64,000 bases of DNA. Source: Bifidobacterium pseudolongum subsp. globosum (GTDB taxonomy: Bacteria > Actinomycetota > Actinomycetes > Actinomycetales > Bifidobacteriaceae). Position 1 is the stretch's first letter. Each line of letters opens with the position of its first letter. The notes below the pieces were generated by a model, which ran no database searches, was not told the DNA's origin, and was given only the letters and a program-made list of their open reading frames with translations. The stretch lies in contig NZ_RYUH01000014.1 of assembly GCF_004155535.1 (NCBI RefSeq), positions 1 through 64,000 on the forward strand. Reading direction: 5' to 3'. A program made the translations under genes and the position numbers. Shown piece after piece: positions 30,200 through 39,923 of this stretch.

Positions 30200-32593
30200 T
30201 TACTTCGTTTCCTCGAACCATTCGCGCGTCTCGCCGTTGCCGAGCGTGACGCGGCCGGTCTCACCAGCCATGTGCTTGACGCGGTGGGCGATCTCCTCGT
30301 GGCGTCCGTGCACCATCGGGCGCTGCACCGGGTTGCCCAAGTAGCCGCACGTGCGCTTTGTCACATTGCACTTGTCCGGGTCGGAATTGCCGCACTCAGG
30401 GCACTTGAAGCCCTCTTCGGTCGGCTCGAAGTCTCCTTCGAAGCCGCATTCGAAGCAGTGGTCAATCGGGGTGTTGGTGCCGAGGTAGCCGATGCCGATG
30501 TTGTACGCGTAGTCCCACACGGCCTCGAGCGCCTTCGGGTTGGCCTGCAGGCACGGGAACTCGCAGTAGTTGATGAAGCCGCCCGAAGCGTAGTACGGGA
30601 AGTCCTTCTCGTAGTCGAGCTTCTCCATCGGCGTGGGCTGCAGCCACACCGGGTAGTGGAACGAGTTCGTGTAGAAGTCGTGGTCGGTCACGCCCTCGAC
30701 CTCGCCGAACTTGTCGCGGTCCATGCGGTTGAAGCGGTCGGTGAGCGATTCGGCCGGCGTCGAGTACACCGAATAGTGGTAGCCTTCGGCGGCGGACCAG
30801 TCCTTGCACAGCTGGTTCATGCGGCGCACGATCTCGAGCGCGAACTCCTTGCCCTGCGGGTCCCAGCCGTGGTCGCGCATCCAGTTCTTGCCGTAGAAGA
30901 CCGCGGTCGTCTCATACAGACCGATGTAGCCGAGCGAGACGGTGGCGCGCTCGTTGCGGAACAGCTGGTCGACGTTGTCGTTCGCGTCCAGTCGGCCGAA
31001 CGCGCCGTAACGGAACAGCGTCGGCGCGTTGACCGGCGTGGCCTGCTTGCAGCGCATGATGCGGAACTGCAGCGCCTGGTGCGCGGTCTCCATGCGCTCG
31101 TCGAACAGGCGCCAGAAGCGGTTCACGTCGCCGTGCGATTCGAGCGCGATGCGCGGCACGTTGACCGTGACGACGCCCAGATTCATGCGGCCGTCTTCGA
31201 CATCCTCGCCCGTCTGCGGGTCGATCCATCCCTGCAGGAACGAACGGCAGCCCATCGGGGCCTTGAACGAGCCGGTGATCTTCACGATGTTGTCGTAGAA
31301 CACCACGTCGGGGTACATGCGCTTCGTCGAGCATTCGAGCGCAAGCTGCTTCAAGTCGTAGTTCGGGTCGCCCTGGTCGGCGTTGACGCCGTGCTTGATC
31401 GTGAAGACGAGCTTGGGGAAGATCGCCGTGTGGCGGTCCTTGCCCAGGCCGCGGATGCGGTTGAGCAGGATCGCGCGCTGGATCTCGCGGGCGAACCAGC
31501 TCGTGCCCAGGCCGAAGCCGACCGTAACGAACGGCGTCTGGCCGTTCGAGACGCGGTTCGAGTTGATCTGGTATTCCATCGTCTGCATCGCGTCGTAGAT
31601 GGCCTTGCGCGTCATGATCTTCGCGTAGACCTCACGCAGCTGGTCGAGTTCGGGCAGGTCCTTGTCGAACGCCTCGTCCATCGGCAGCGGCTCGCGGTTC
31701 TCGAAGTGCAGCCAGCGCGGCTCCTGCTCCTTGAGGCCGCGCACCATGTCTTCGGCCACGGCGATCGGCGTCGAATCGGGGATCATGGCGCGGGCCATGT
31801 CCATGTTCTTCGCATAATCGCGCTTCGCGTAGTCCTCGAGCATCTCGTCGGCGCGGTTGACGGTCTGGCCGCCGTACTGCGCGCCCGCGATGTCCTTGAT
31901 GATCTGCGTGATCTGCGTGGCGGCGGTGCCGATGGACTTCGGCGAATCCATCATCGCGTTGCCGAGCGCGAACCCGTGGCGCAGCATGTCGCCGAAATCG
32001 GGCAGCGAGCAGTTGTTCATCGACGTGAACGGCGAATAGTCGGCGTCGTGGAAATGGATGTCGCCCTTCATGTGCGCGTTCGCCACCGCGTCGGGCAGCA
32101 TCGAGAACGCGGATGCCTTGGAGACGGCGCCGGCGAGCAGGTCGCGTTGCGTGGCGTAGACGTTCGAGTCCTTGTTCGCGTTTTCGCGCACGAGCGACTC
32201 GTCGCGGTTGACGAGGCGCTTGACGGCCTCGTTGATGTCAGTGGCCTTGGCTCGCTCGATGTCTTTGTTGAGGCGGTAGTTGGTGTAGGTGCGCGCCACT
32301 TCGTACAGGTGGTCCTCGATGAGCGCGTGCTCCACAAGGTTCTGGATGTCTTCGATCTTGGCGGGACCGTTGTAGCGTTCCTTGATTTCGCCTTCCACCT
32401 GGCTGGCCAGGTCGCGGATCATGCGCTCCTCTTCGGGCCCGACTTCTTTGTCGAGGTCCGCGAAGGCGGACTTGACGGCTTCGACGATGTTGACGGGGTC
32501 GAAATCCACGATGCGACCATCGCGCTTTTCGACCAACACCGTGGTCGCGTTCCTTGCCTGTGTCCGCGGGGCGTCCATGACCTGAGCTTCCAT
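30200..32593 (-). CDS. nrdD: Anaerobic ribonucleoside-triphosphate reductase NrdD
   Basis: A 797-aa protein from ATG at 32593 (AGGAAAGCGC before it). An N-terminal ATP-cone (TVLVEKRDGRIVDFDPVNI) gives allosteric control. The body has the glycyl-radical reductase core, including MGCRSFLQGWID. The C-terminus carries a zinc site (CFECGFEG...CPECGNSD) and the RTCGYLG glycyl-radical motif. It makes deoxyribonucleotides without oxygen, as needed by an anaerobe. Activated by NrdG downstream. NrdR-like boxes lie 108-155 bp upstream. Confidence 0.97.
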   Translation of the reverse strand: MEAQVMDAPRTQARNATTVLVEKRDGRIVDFDPVNIVEAVKSAFADLDKEVGPEEERMIRDLASQVEGEIKERYNGPAKIEDIQNLVEHALIEDHLYEVARTYTNYRLNKDIERAKATDINEAVKRLVNRDESLVRENANKDSNVYATQRDLLAGAVSKASAFSMLPDAVANAHMKGDIHFHDADYSPFTSMNNCSLPDFGDMLRHGFALGNAMMDSPKSIGTAATQITQIIKDIAGAQYGGQTVNRADEMLEDYAKRDYAKNMDMARAMIPDSTPIAVAEDMVRGLKEQEPRWLHFENREPLPMDEAFDKDLPELDQLREVYAKIMTRKAIYDAMQTMEYQINSNRVSNGQTPFVTVGFGLGTSWFAREIQRAILLNRIRGLGKDRHTAIFPKLVFTIKHGVNADQGDPNYDLKQLALECSTKRMYPDVVFYDNIVKITGSFKAPMGCRSFLQGWIDPQTGEDVEDGRMNLGVVTVNVPRIALESHGDVNRFWRLFDERMETAHQALQFRIMRCKQATPVNAPTLFRYGAFGRLDANDNVDQLFRNERATVSLGYIGLYETTAVFYGKNWMRDHGWDPQGKEFALEIVRRMNQLCKDWSAAEGYHYSVYSTPAESLTDRFNRMDRDKFGEVEGVTDHDFYTNSFHYPVWLQPTPMEKLDYEKDFPYYASGGFINYCEFPCLQANPKALEAVWDYAYNIGIGYLGTNTPIDHCFECGFEGDFEPTEEGFKCPECGNSDPDKCNVTKRTCGYLGNPVQRPMVHGRHEEIAHRVKHMAGETGRVTLGNGETREWFEETK

Positions 32594-32700
32594 GCGCTTT
32601 CCTGTTCTCTTAAGGGACCGGTGCCACCCGGCCGTGTTGCCGAAGCGCCCGCTGCGGTGGGGCGCCATACTTGCCTGACAGAACTGTACGCCAAAGCCAC

Positions 32701-32748
32701 CCCCCATATCTAGTACAACGCGCCGGCAAATGACCCATATCTTGGGTT
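32701..32748 (-). promoter_or_regulatory. Paired NrdR-like boxes upstream of nrdD
   Basis: CCCCCATATCTAGTAC (32701-32716) and ACCCATATCTTGGGT (about 32733-32747) share the CATATCT core and lie 31 bp apart, three helical turns. Actinobacterial NrdR sites are paired 16-bp boxes with a similar core and this spacing, upstream of ribonucleotide reductase genes. The rest of the 359-bp nrdD-xseA gap shows no other clear signal. Confidence 0.55.
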
Positions 32749-32952
32749 TTCGTTGAAATTCCGCCCCAAATGTCATGCGTGTGATACTCATCACGAACCA
32801 CCTTGTTCGCCGTGCGGAAATCCACGCGAGCCTATGGTATCCCAAGCGCCCGGCCGAGGTGCGCGCCGGTGCGTTCGCTGGCCGGGAAAACCAACCGACA
32901 CGCCGCATTGCGCGCCTTGACGATGTCCGTTCGCTGATGGAATCTAGTCAGT

Positions 32953-34245
32953 ATGGTTTGGAACAACAACAATGGCTCGGGCGGCGCCGGCTCGCCGCTC
33001 GACAGGCCGCGCACGCCCGACGAGCTGCCCAGGTTCGCGCGCGACACGACCCCCGAAAACCCGTGGCCGGTCTCGCTGCTGAGCCAGCATTTCCACGACG
33101 CCGTGGAACGCTGGCCCGCCGCATGGATCGAGGGGCAGATCATCGAGATCAACGCGCGGCGCACCGGCACGGTGTACCTGACGTTGCGTGACAGCTTCCA
33201 GGAGGTGTCGATCTCCGCGCTCGGCTTCGGCGCGTTCGCACAGAAGGCGCGCGCGTTCCAGCAGGGCGACCGCGTGGTCATGCACGGGCAGGCCGATCTG
33301 TGGGTCAAATCGACGCGCCTGAGCTTCCGCGCCGACGACATCCGGCGCATCGGTTCCGGCGGCATCAAGGAGCAGATCGACGAACTGCGCAAGAAGCTCA
33401 AGGGCGAAGGCCTGTTCGACGAATCCAACAAAGTGCCGATCCCCGAATTCCCCACGACGATCGGCATCGTGTGCGGCCCCGGAGCCCGCGCGGAGGGCGA
33501 CATCATCACGAACGTCAACCTGCGCTGGCCCATCGTGCACTTCGCCGTCAAATACGCGCATGTGCAGGGCCCGCAATGCCCCGCCGAAGTGGTGCAGGCC
33601 ATCCAGGAGCTCGACGCCGACCCGGCGGTGGACGTAATCATCGTGGCGCGCGGCGGCGGCAGTTTCGAAGACCTCATCGGATTCTCCGACGAACGCGTGG
33701 TGCGCGCCACCGCCGCCTGCGTGACGCCGATCATCTCGGCGGTCGGGCATGAGGACGACTGGACGCTCATCGACTTGGCGTCCGACATGCGCGCCTCCAC
33801 CCCCACCGACGCCGCCAAACGCGTGGTGCCCGACGTGCGCGAACAGCAGCAGCTCGTCGCGAGCGCGATCGGCACGATGAGCATGCGCATGCGCGCGATG
33901 GTGGACAACGAGTCGCGCCTGATCGAGGGATATGTGAACCGCCCGAGCCTGACCCACCCGCAGACGATGGTCGAATCCCACGAACGCGACATCGCCGACG
34001 CCGTGCGCGCGATGCGCATCGGGCTGACGCGCATCGTGGACGATGCGCAGATGCATGTGGAGAAGCTCAAGGCCACGCTGACCGCGTTGAGCCCCCAGTC
34101 GACGCTCGACCGCGGCTACGCGGTGCTGCAGAACGCCAGCGGCCATGTGGTCGACGACGCAGGCGATGTGCATGTGGGCGACGAGCTGACAATCACCCTG
34201 CGCCACGGCACCGTGGTGGCGCAGGCCCAAGCCACGCACGTCTAA
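32953..34245 (+). CDS. xseA: Exodeoxyribonuclease VII large subunit
   Basis: A 430-aa XseA. It has the N-terminal OB-fold (WIEGQIIEINARRTGTVYLT), the catalytic-domain signature VARGGGSFEDLIGFSDE, and VGHEDDWTLIDLASDMRAST, followed by a coiled-coil region and the common ending LDRGYAVLQN. With XseB it degrades single-stranded DNA processively. The small-subunit gene follows 72 bp downstream. The Asn/Gly-rich first 15 residues (MVWNNNNGSGGAG) are specific to this protein. Confidence 0.96.
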   Translation: MVWNNNNGSGGAGSPLDRPRTPDELPRFARDTTPENPWPVSLLSQHFHDAVERWPAAWIEGQIIEINARRTGTVYLTLRDSFQEVSISALGFGAFAQKARAFQQGDRVVMHGQADLWVKSTRLSFRADDIRRIGSGGIKEQIDELRKKLKGEGLFDESNKVPIPEFPTTIGIVCGPGARAEGDIITNVNLRWPIVHFAVKYAHVQGPQCPAEVVQAIQELDADPAVDVIIVARGGGSFEDLIGFSDERVVRATAACVTPIISAVGHEDDWTLIDLASDMRASTPTDAAKRVVPDVREQQQLVASAIGTMSMRMRAMVDNESRLIEGYVNRPSLTHPQTMVESHERDIADAVRAMRIGLTRIVDDAQMHVEKLKATLTALSPQSTLDRGYAVLQNASGHVVDDAGDVHVGDELTITLRHGTVVAQAQATHV

Positions 34246-34317
34246 ACACGCCGACCCAGAACAATCCCTAACAACCGCAATCCAATCCACATACATCACA
34301 CATCCCAAGGAGACACC

Positions 34318-34668
34318 ATGGCAGACGACATCGAAATCACGCAGACCGAAGAGACCATCACCGGCGACGAATCCACCAACACCGCGCAGCCCGCACCGCA
34401 GGCGGCCACGAGCCTGACCCAGGAGGAACGCGACCTCATCGCCGCCATGCCGTACGAGGAGGCGCGCGACAAGCTCGTGCAGGCCGTGCGCGCACTGGAG
34501 AACGGCGGCCTGAGCCTCGACCAGTCGATGCGCCAGTGGGAGATCGGCGAGGCGCTCGCCCAGCGTGCCGAGTCCCTGCTCGCCGACGTGCGCGCGCGCC
34601 TCGACGCCGCACAGGCGCAGCAGGCGCAGACCGCGAGCACGGCCGGCACGCAGGAAAACCTGCAGTAA
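34318..34668 (+). CDS. xseB: Exodeoxyribonuclease VII small subunit
   Basis: A 116-aa XseB, starting at 34318 behind AAGGAGACACC. The family core is residues ~40-95: MPYEEARDKLVQAVRALENG and GLSLDQSMRQWEIGEALAQR. N- and C-terminal tails are low-complexity and rich in T, A and Q, making it a little longer than usual. Same operon as xseA. It converges with the phosphodiesterase gene, leaving 7 bp between the stops. Confidence 0.95.
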   Translation: MADDIEITQTEETITGDESTNTAQPAPQAATSLTQEERDLIAAMPYEEARDKLVQAVRALENGGLSLDQSMRQWEIGEALAQRAESLLADVRARLDAAQAQQAQTASTAGTQENLQ

Positions 34669-34675
34669 TCGGCCG

Positions 34676-35692
34676 CTAGCGGCGCGTGAAGTCGAGCGTG
34701 GCGAGCAGTGCGCGGTGATCCGAGCCACCGATGCGCACCGTGCTGACCTGTCCGACGACCACACCACGTTCGGTGACGATGTGGTCGATGCCCGAGAACG
34801 CCGGCAGCCACGGTTTGTCGGCGGGCCAGCTGAATACAAGGCCGTGGCCGCTCGCGCGCGCCGCGTCCTGGAACCGCGAGCCGAGCAGGTCGCGGAACAC
34901 CGCGTGGTCGTAGGTCGCGTTGAAATCGCCCATGAGCACGTATTGTGTGCCGGTGCGCGCGGTCAGTTGCTGCATCTCGGTGAGTGACTTGCGCCACAGG
35001 TCCCACGACTGCGCGGTGGGCGACGTGGTGTGCACACTGACGAACCGCACCGGCAGCGCGCCGTTGTCAAAGCGGAGAGTGCCGGCGGGCATGGCCGAGG
35101 CGCTCGACGGGAACTCCGCGTCGGCCGGCTGCCGCAACGGCTGCGCGGACCACAGACCGTTGCCGTACGTACCATCCGACGACGCGCTGACCGCATAGGG
35201 CAGGTAATCCCCGATGCCCGCCTGCTCAAGCCGCTGCACGAACTGCGGCGTGGTCTCCTGCAGCGCGAGCACCTCGATATGCTGGTCGCGCACCGCGTCG
35301 ACGATCGCCTGCGGGTCGGCGGCGCCCTTGTACACATTGCACGTCATCACGCGCGCGAACGCGTCGTCGGTGGCGGGTTTGGCCTGCGCCACCGCGGCGA
35401 TGGCCTGCGCGCCGAGCGGCTCGCCGTTGCGGTAGAACGGCAGCTGCCAATAGCCCTGCAGCACGATGCACGCCACGGCCACCGCGGCGGTGAACCAACG
35501 GTGTGCAATGCACGCGCAGACGAGCGAGACCACCGCGGCGAGCGCGAACCACGGACTCAACGCGATCACATACGGCACATACGGCAGCGCCTGCATGTCT
35601 TCTGGCAGCAGACGGGCCGCGCAGCCGAGCAATGCGACGAGTGCGAACAGGGCCCCTACGGAAGCCAGAACAGGGTGCCTACGCGATGCCAT
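34676..35692 (-). CDS. Membrane-anchored endonuclease/exonuclease/phosphatase family protein
   Basis: A 338-aa protein starting at 35692 with AGGAGG 6 bp before. Two or three membrane segments lie at the N-terminus (VLASVGALFALVALLGCAA; YVIALSPWFALAAVVSLVCA), followed by an EEP-fold domain with RVMTCNVYKG, EVLALQETT, YVLMGDFNATYDH and GGSDHRALLATLDF, holding the expected Asn, Glu, Asp and His residues. The catalytic part would be outside or membrane-proximal. The substrate (DNA, phospholipid or other phosphodiester) cannot be told. Confidence 0.8.
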   Translation of the reverse strand: MASRRHPVLASVGALFALVALLGCAARLLPEDMQALPYVPYVIALSPWFALAAVVSLVCACIAHRWFTAAVAVACIVLQGYWQLPFYRNGEPLGAQAIAAVAQAKPATDDAFARVMTCNVYKGAADPQAIVDAVRDQHIEVLALQETTPQFVQRLEQAGIGDYLPYAVSASSDGTYGNGLWSAQPLRQPADAEFPSSASAMPAGTLRFDNGALPVRFVSVHTTSPTAQSWDLWRKSLTEMQQLTARTGTQYVLMGDFNATYDHAVFRDLLGSRFQDAARASGHGLVFSWPADKPWLPAFSGIDHIVTERGVVVGQVSTVRIGGSDHRALLATLDFTRR

Positions 35693-35895
35693 ATGGTGCC
35701 TCCTTGCGGGCGGTTGTGCGAACTTACATCGACAGCATATGGCCGGCTCGCCCGCCTGGGTCCACCGGCCGCATGCCACCCACGGTACCCGCGGCCGCCC
35801 GACCGGCGCCATCCTCCCCGCGAATGATTCGCAGCGCGCCGAAAACCACAGCGCTGGCCACAGGCCGTGGCGCTGTGTATAATGGCAGGTTGTTT

Positions 35896-35971
35896 GCCCT
35901 GGTAGCTCAGTGGATAGAGCACCGCTCTCCTAAAGCGGGTGTCGTCGGTTCGAATCCGATCTGGGGCACCA
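35896..35971 (+). tRNA. tRNA-Arg (anticodon CCT)
   Basis: A full cloverleaf: acceptor GCCCTGG/CTGGGGC, D-arm with GCTCAGTGGATAGAGC, anticodon arm CCGCT-CTCCTAA-AGCGG (anticodon CCT), T-arm GTCGG-TTCGAAT-CCGAT, and encoded CCA. It decodes AGG. Confidence 0.95.
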
Positions 35972-36166
35972 TATGCCGTGGCTCTTGGTGCGGCACGGCG
36001 TTTTGGCAGTCCTTGAGACCCAACAGACCTAACGGCCGATTACCCATTGCAATTAACACAGTTTGCCCCACATGTCCATTTTGATGGTAGTTAGTACGTA
36101 GAGTAGACTTTCCAATGCAGTCCATGCAGTAATTCAGTCAATGTCGACACTGGAGAAGGAGTCGAA

Positions 36167-37972
36167 ATGCTGTCACAAAAAATCAGAACAATGGTTGGGG
36201 TTACTCTTGCATGTTGTCTCACCGCCAGTCTTACCATGTCCGCCGCTTACGCAGTGGATGCCGAAACGGTAACAACCACCACGCAGAGTGCACAAGCTCG
36301 AAACAACGATTTCTCAATACAGGGTGCTAATATCCTCGGAAACCAACTCACGATGGGTGTATATACTACGGAAAACGTCACTTCGGATTCCGTAACCATC
36401 TACAACGGAAATTCCAGTGCCTGGTGGTCGTCATCCGATAATCAAGTTGCCTCCGCATATACAACGGCTACCCGAACAAGCACCATCTCTTTCGGTAGCT
36501 ACTCACGGACGATGGTACAGATTGAAGGCGCCATTCAAGGCCATGCTGCAGGTGAAGCCGATATCACCCTCCACATTGGCGATTATTCATCCACGGTGCA
36601 TGTCACCGTCCGGGTCATCCCAGTGGACTCCGTACATATCCGCGAAAATGATCTCTCCATGTATGTCGGGGATTCCACGACGTTGTCCACCTATGTTTCC
36701 CCGAGCAACGCAACCAATCAAAACGTCACATTGACGAGTTCCGATCCGTCAGTCGTATCGGTCAACGGTCACGAACTCACCGCACGCAAGCTCGGCACCG
36801 CGAAAATCACCGCCACGGCAGGCGGCAAGTCCACTTCGATTACGGTTACGGTAGCCAAACGCCCTGTCGACACCGTCACCATCCAAGGAGATGCGGTAAG
36901 CAACGGCATCTTGCGTATGTCAGCGCTCTCTTCTTCGAAACTGAATGCAACTGTCTCCCCTGCCAATGCCACCGACCGTAAGGTGACCTGGAAGTCCTCC
37001 GATGACAAGGTCGCATCGGTCGCGGCCGACGGCACCGTCACCGCACACAAGACCGGCGACGCGACGATCACCGCCAGCGCGGGTGGCAAGAACGCGACCG
37101 TGAAGGTCGTCGTGCACCCGCAGGTCGAGAAGGTCGCCATCAAGGGCGCGCATGTGCAAAACGGCAAACTCGACATCACCGTGTTCAAGACCGACAAGCT
37201 CACCGCCGACGTCCTGCCCGTCGAAGCGCTGGACAAGACCGTGACGTGGAAATCCTCCGATGACAAGAAGCTGAGCGTGTCGAAGGATGGCGTCATCACT
37301 GCGCATATGGCCGGAAAGGTCGAAGTCACAGTGACAGCCGCCGGTAAGTCTGATACCGTGACCGTGACCATCGGGTTCAAAGACGTCAACAACGACACCC
37401 CCCATCATGAGGACATCCAGTGGATGGCCAACAACGACATCACCACAGGGTACCCGGATGGCAACTACCTGGGCATGGGCAAGGTGTTCCGTCAGGACAT
37501 GGCCGCATTCCTCAGGCGTGAGGCCCAGCTGCGCAACATCGGCGATTCCCGCATGTGGAAGCCGTCTGCAGAGGATTGGCACCGCTTCACTGACGTGAAT
37601 GAAAGGACCCCGCACGCCGAGGATATCCTGTGGCTCGCCCATGCAGGCATTGCCGAAGGGTACCGCAATGCCGACGGCACATGGCGTTATGAGGGCATGA
37701 CCTTCGTCTACCGTCAGGACATGGCCGCGTTCCTCGAACGCATCGCCAAACTCGCCCACAAGGCATCAAGCGTCAAGCCAAAGACCGATTTCACCGATGT
37801 GGTGGCAGGGCAAACTCCACACTACCGAGAAATCGAATGGCTTGGCGGGTCGGGCATCGCACAGGGTTACCGCAATCCAAATGGCACATGGCGCTTCGAA
37901 GGCATGACGCCCACCTACCGGCAGGACATGGCCGCGTTCATCCAGCGACTGAACGCACTGCTTGAACGTTGA
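36167..37972 (+). CDS. Secreted surface protein with Ig-like (Big_2) and SLH-like repeats
   Basis: A 601-aa protein with a signal peptide (MLSQKIRTMVGVTLACCLTA, cleavage near AYAVDA). After a ~110-residue N-terminal region come at least three bacterial Ig-like repeats, each with a VDSVHIR- or VDTVTIQ-type start and KVTWKSSDDKVASVAADGTV-type core. Three C-terminal SLH-like units follow (FKDVNNDTPHHEDIQWMA; FTDVNERTPHAEDILWLA; FTDVVAGQTPHYREIEWLG), each ending RQDMAAFL-like. No LPXTG sorting signal is present, so the C-terminal units probably hold it on the wall. Roughly the first 750 bp look richer in A/T than the rest. A terminator follows. Confidence 0.88.
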   Translation: MLSQKIRTMVGVTLACCLTASLTMSAAYAVDAETVTTTTQSAQARNNDFSIQGANILGNQLTMGVYTTENVTSDSVTIYNGNSSAWWSSSDNQVASAYTTATRTSTISFGSYSRTMVQIEGAIQGHAAGEADITLHIGDYSSTVHVTVRVIPVDSVHIRENDLSMYVGDSTTLSTYVSPSNATNQNVTLTSSDPSVVSVNGHELTARKLGTAKITATAGGKSTSITVTVAKRPVDTVTIQGDAVSNGILRMSALSSSKLNATVSPANATDRKVTWKSSDDKVASVAADGTVTAHKTGDATITASAGGKNATVKVVVHPQVEKVAIKGAHVQNGKLDITVFKTDKLTADVLPVEALDKTVTWKSSDDKKLSVSKDGVITAHMAGKVEVTVTAAGKSDTVTVTIGFKDVNNDTPHHEDIQWMANNDITTGYPDGNYLGMGKVFRQDMAAFLRREAQLRNIGDSRMWKPSAEDWHRFTDVNERTPHAEDILWLAHAGIAEGYRNADGTWRYEGMTFVYRQDMAAFLERIAKLAHKASSVKPKTDFTDVVAGQTPHYREIEWLGGSGIAQGYRNPNGTWRFEGMTPTYRQDMAAFIQRLNALLER

Positions 37973-37994
37973 CCTCGCGCCTCCCCTGAACAGT

Positions 37995-38042
37995 CGATGT
38001 GACCTGTGCCGTTGGTTGACGGCGCAGGTCACATCGGCTTTT
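37995..38042 (+). terminator. Rho-independent terminator after the surface protein gene
   Basis: CGATGTGACCTGTGCCG (37995-38011) pairs with CGGCGCAGGTCACATCG (38020-38036), a 17-bp stem with one G-U, followed by GCTTTTT. Confidence 0.9.
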
Positions 38043-38190
38043 TCGCAACCGTACGCCCGGGAATTTCCAATACTGTACAAGAAAAAACATGCCACTGCAC
38101 CCACCGATATGAGACTTGCGGGGCCGCACGCGCACACCGGGCGGTACAGTGGGGCGAAACAGCAGTAGCACCGACGAAAGAAGGCCCACA

Positions 38191-38910
38191 ATGACGATGG
38201 CCGCCTGTGGTTCCGTGACCGCCGAAACACTTGGATTCGAAGCCTCGCAGGCGATTCCCGCGGCGAAAGGCACCCTGCCGAAGGGCTTGTTCGCGGCGAA
38301 ACCGACCGCTCCCCTTTCCGCGAAGACCAAACAGCATCTGGTGCACGGCATCGCGTCGATCACGATGCTCGCGCTGCTGCGCCCGGCGAACACCGGTCTT
38401 GAGGCGAGCGCCCGCATGCCGGAGGTCCTGGTGCTGGGCCTGCGCCTGGCCGACGGCGTGCAGGAGACGCCGGACGATGTCATCGAGCTCATCGCCTCAC
38501 AGCGCGCATCCGGCATCCTCTTCGCCGTGGTGCGCACGGCCGAGCATGAGGGCACCACGCGCGAGGAATGCCAGTTCGCCGTGCGCCGCGCGATTCCCGG
38601 GCGCGCCGGGCATACGCCCACGTTCCGCGTATTCCACAGCGCATGGGAGCCGGCCGGCGAGATGTTCCTCGATGTCAACGGCGCCACGATGGACGAACTG
38701 TGGGCGTCGTTGTGCTCGCAGACGATCCTCGGTTCCATCGACCACGTGGACCTCGACGCGCGCATCGCCCGCGCCGAGCGCATTCGCGCGCTGGAGGCTG
38801 CGGTCGCGAAGCTCACCGCCGACCACAAGCGCGCAAAGAACCCCACGCAGCGCAACGAGATCTACGCCAAACTGCACAAGGCGAAGAACGAACTCGCCGC
38901 GCTGCAGTAA
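38191..38910 (+). CDS. DUF4391 domain protein
   Basis: A 239-aa protein starting at 38191 (GAAGGCCCACA before the ATG). It matches the style of DUF4391 proteins: a LPKGLFAAK region near the N-terminus, ILFAVVRTAEHEGTTREECQ and EMFLDVNGATMDELWASLCS in the middle, and a C-terminal coiled coil (RIRALEAAVAKLTADHKRAK). In other genomes the family is found beside helicases and methylases of restriction or phage-defence loci; here it stands alone beside ppx. Its function is unknown. Confidence 0.65.
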   Translation: MTMAACGSVTAETLGFEASQAIPAAKGTLPKGLFAAKPTAPLSAKTKQHLVHGIASITMLALLRPANTGLEASARMPEVLVLGLRLADGVQETPDDVIELIASQRASGILFAVVRTAEHEGTTREECQFAVRRAIPGRAGHTPTFRVFHSAWEPAGEMFLDVNGATMDELWASLCSQTILGSIDHVDLDARIARAERIRALEAAVAKLTADHKRAKNPTQRNEIYAKLHKAKNELAALQ

Positions 38911-38923
38911 GCGCGACAAGCCG

Positions 38924-39892
38924 TCAGAATCCGAAGCGCGTGCGCCCGTACTGGTCGATCCAGCGCAGGATCGCGCCTTCGCGCAACGCCCACGGGCACA
39001 CTTCGATTTCGTTGATGCCAAGCGCGCGCATGATCTCGACGGCGATGATGCCCGCGCCCACGATCGTCATGGCGCGGTCCTGCGTGATGCCGGGCAGTGC
39101 GGCGCGCTGGGCCGGTTCAATCGCCGCGAGGCGCGGAATCCAATCCTCGAGCTGCCCGCGCTCCACGCACAGCGCGTCCTCGCGCCCTGGCTGGTGGATC
39201 ACCGTGCCGGCTAGGCGTGCGAGCGAACGGATCGCCTTCGACGTGCCGACGGCGTGGCTCGAATAATCCTCGGCGGGCACGGCGTCGACGACCGGCGCAA
39301 TCATCTTGCGTACTTTCTTGTATGCCGCGTCGAGGTCTTTCACCGACGCCATGCCGCCCGGCAGCAGGTCGCGCGTCACGACGCCGGCGCCGGCGTTCAC
39401 GGCGGCGGCGATGGTGGGCTCCTCGTCGGAGCCGAGCGCGACTTCGAGCGAGCCGCCGCCGATGTCGATCATCAATAGACGGCCGGCGTCCCAGCCGTAC
39501 CAGCGGCGTGCGGCGAGGAACGTCAGACGCGCCTCGTCTTCGCCAGAGAGCACAGTGACGCGCTGCCCGATGACTTCTTCGAGCCGGTGCAGCACCTTGT
39601 TGCCGTTGGGCGCCTCGTGAATCGCGGAAGTGGCGAGCACAAGCAGTTGCGAGACCTTGGATTGTTCGGCGAGCCGCATGGATTCGTCCACCGCGGTGAG
39701 CAATGCGTCCACCGCGCTTTTCTTGATGCTGCCATCCTCTTTGAGATGGTCCATGAGCCGCACCGTGGTCTTCGAGCTCGCTTCCGGCTCGGGACGCGCA
39801 CCTACGGCCGCATCGACCACAAGCATATGCACGGTGTTCGAACCGATGTCGAGCACGCCCAGACGCGTGGAACGCAGTTTCAGATTCGCCAT
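38924..39892 (-). CDS. Exopolyphosphatase / guanosine pentaphosphatase (Ppx/GppA)
   Basis: A 322-aa protein starting at 39892 ([12 protein letters not shown]). The ASKHA-fold landmarks are [18 protein letters not shown] (phosphate 1), AIHEAPNG and [11 protein letters not shown], and [19 protein letters not shown] (phosphate 2). Length fits the short actinobacterial Ppx. It would hydrolyse polyphosphate or pppGpp; which one cannot be told. It ends 14 bp after the convergent DUF4391 gene and follows an aminotransferase gene, 31 bp downstream. Confidence 0.88.
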   Translation of the reverse strand: MANLKLRSTRLGVLDIGSNTVHMLVVDAAVGARPEPEASSKTTVRLMDHLKEDGSIKKSAVDALLTAVDESMRLAEQSKVSQLLVLATSAIHEAPNGNKVLHRLEEVIGQRVTVLSGEDEARLTFLAARRWYGWDAGRLLMIDIGGGSLEVALGSDEEPTIAAAVNAGAGVVTRDLLPGGMASVKDLDAAYKKVRKMIAPVVDAVPAEDYSSHAVGTSKAIRSLARLAGTVIHQPGREDALCVERGQLEDWIPRLAAIEPAQRAALPGITQDRAMTIVGAGIIAVEIMRALGINEIEVCPWALREGAILRWIDQYGRTRFGF

Positions 39893-39923
39893 GATACCTC
39901 TTTTCCTTCCTCCATCGACGGGA

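Noticed and set aside
30074-32713. An 879-codon open frame opposite nrdD
   Set aside because: An antisense shadow of nrdD without recognisable domains.
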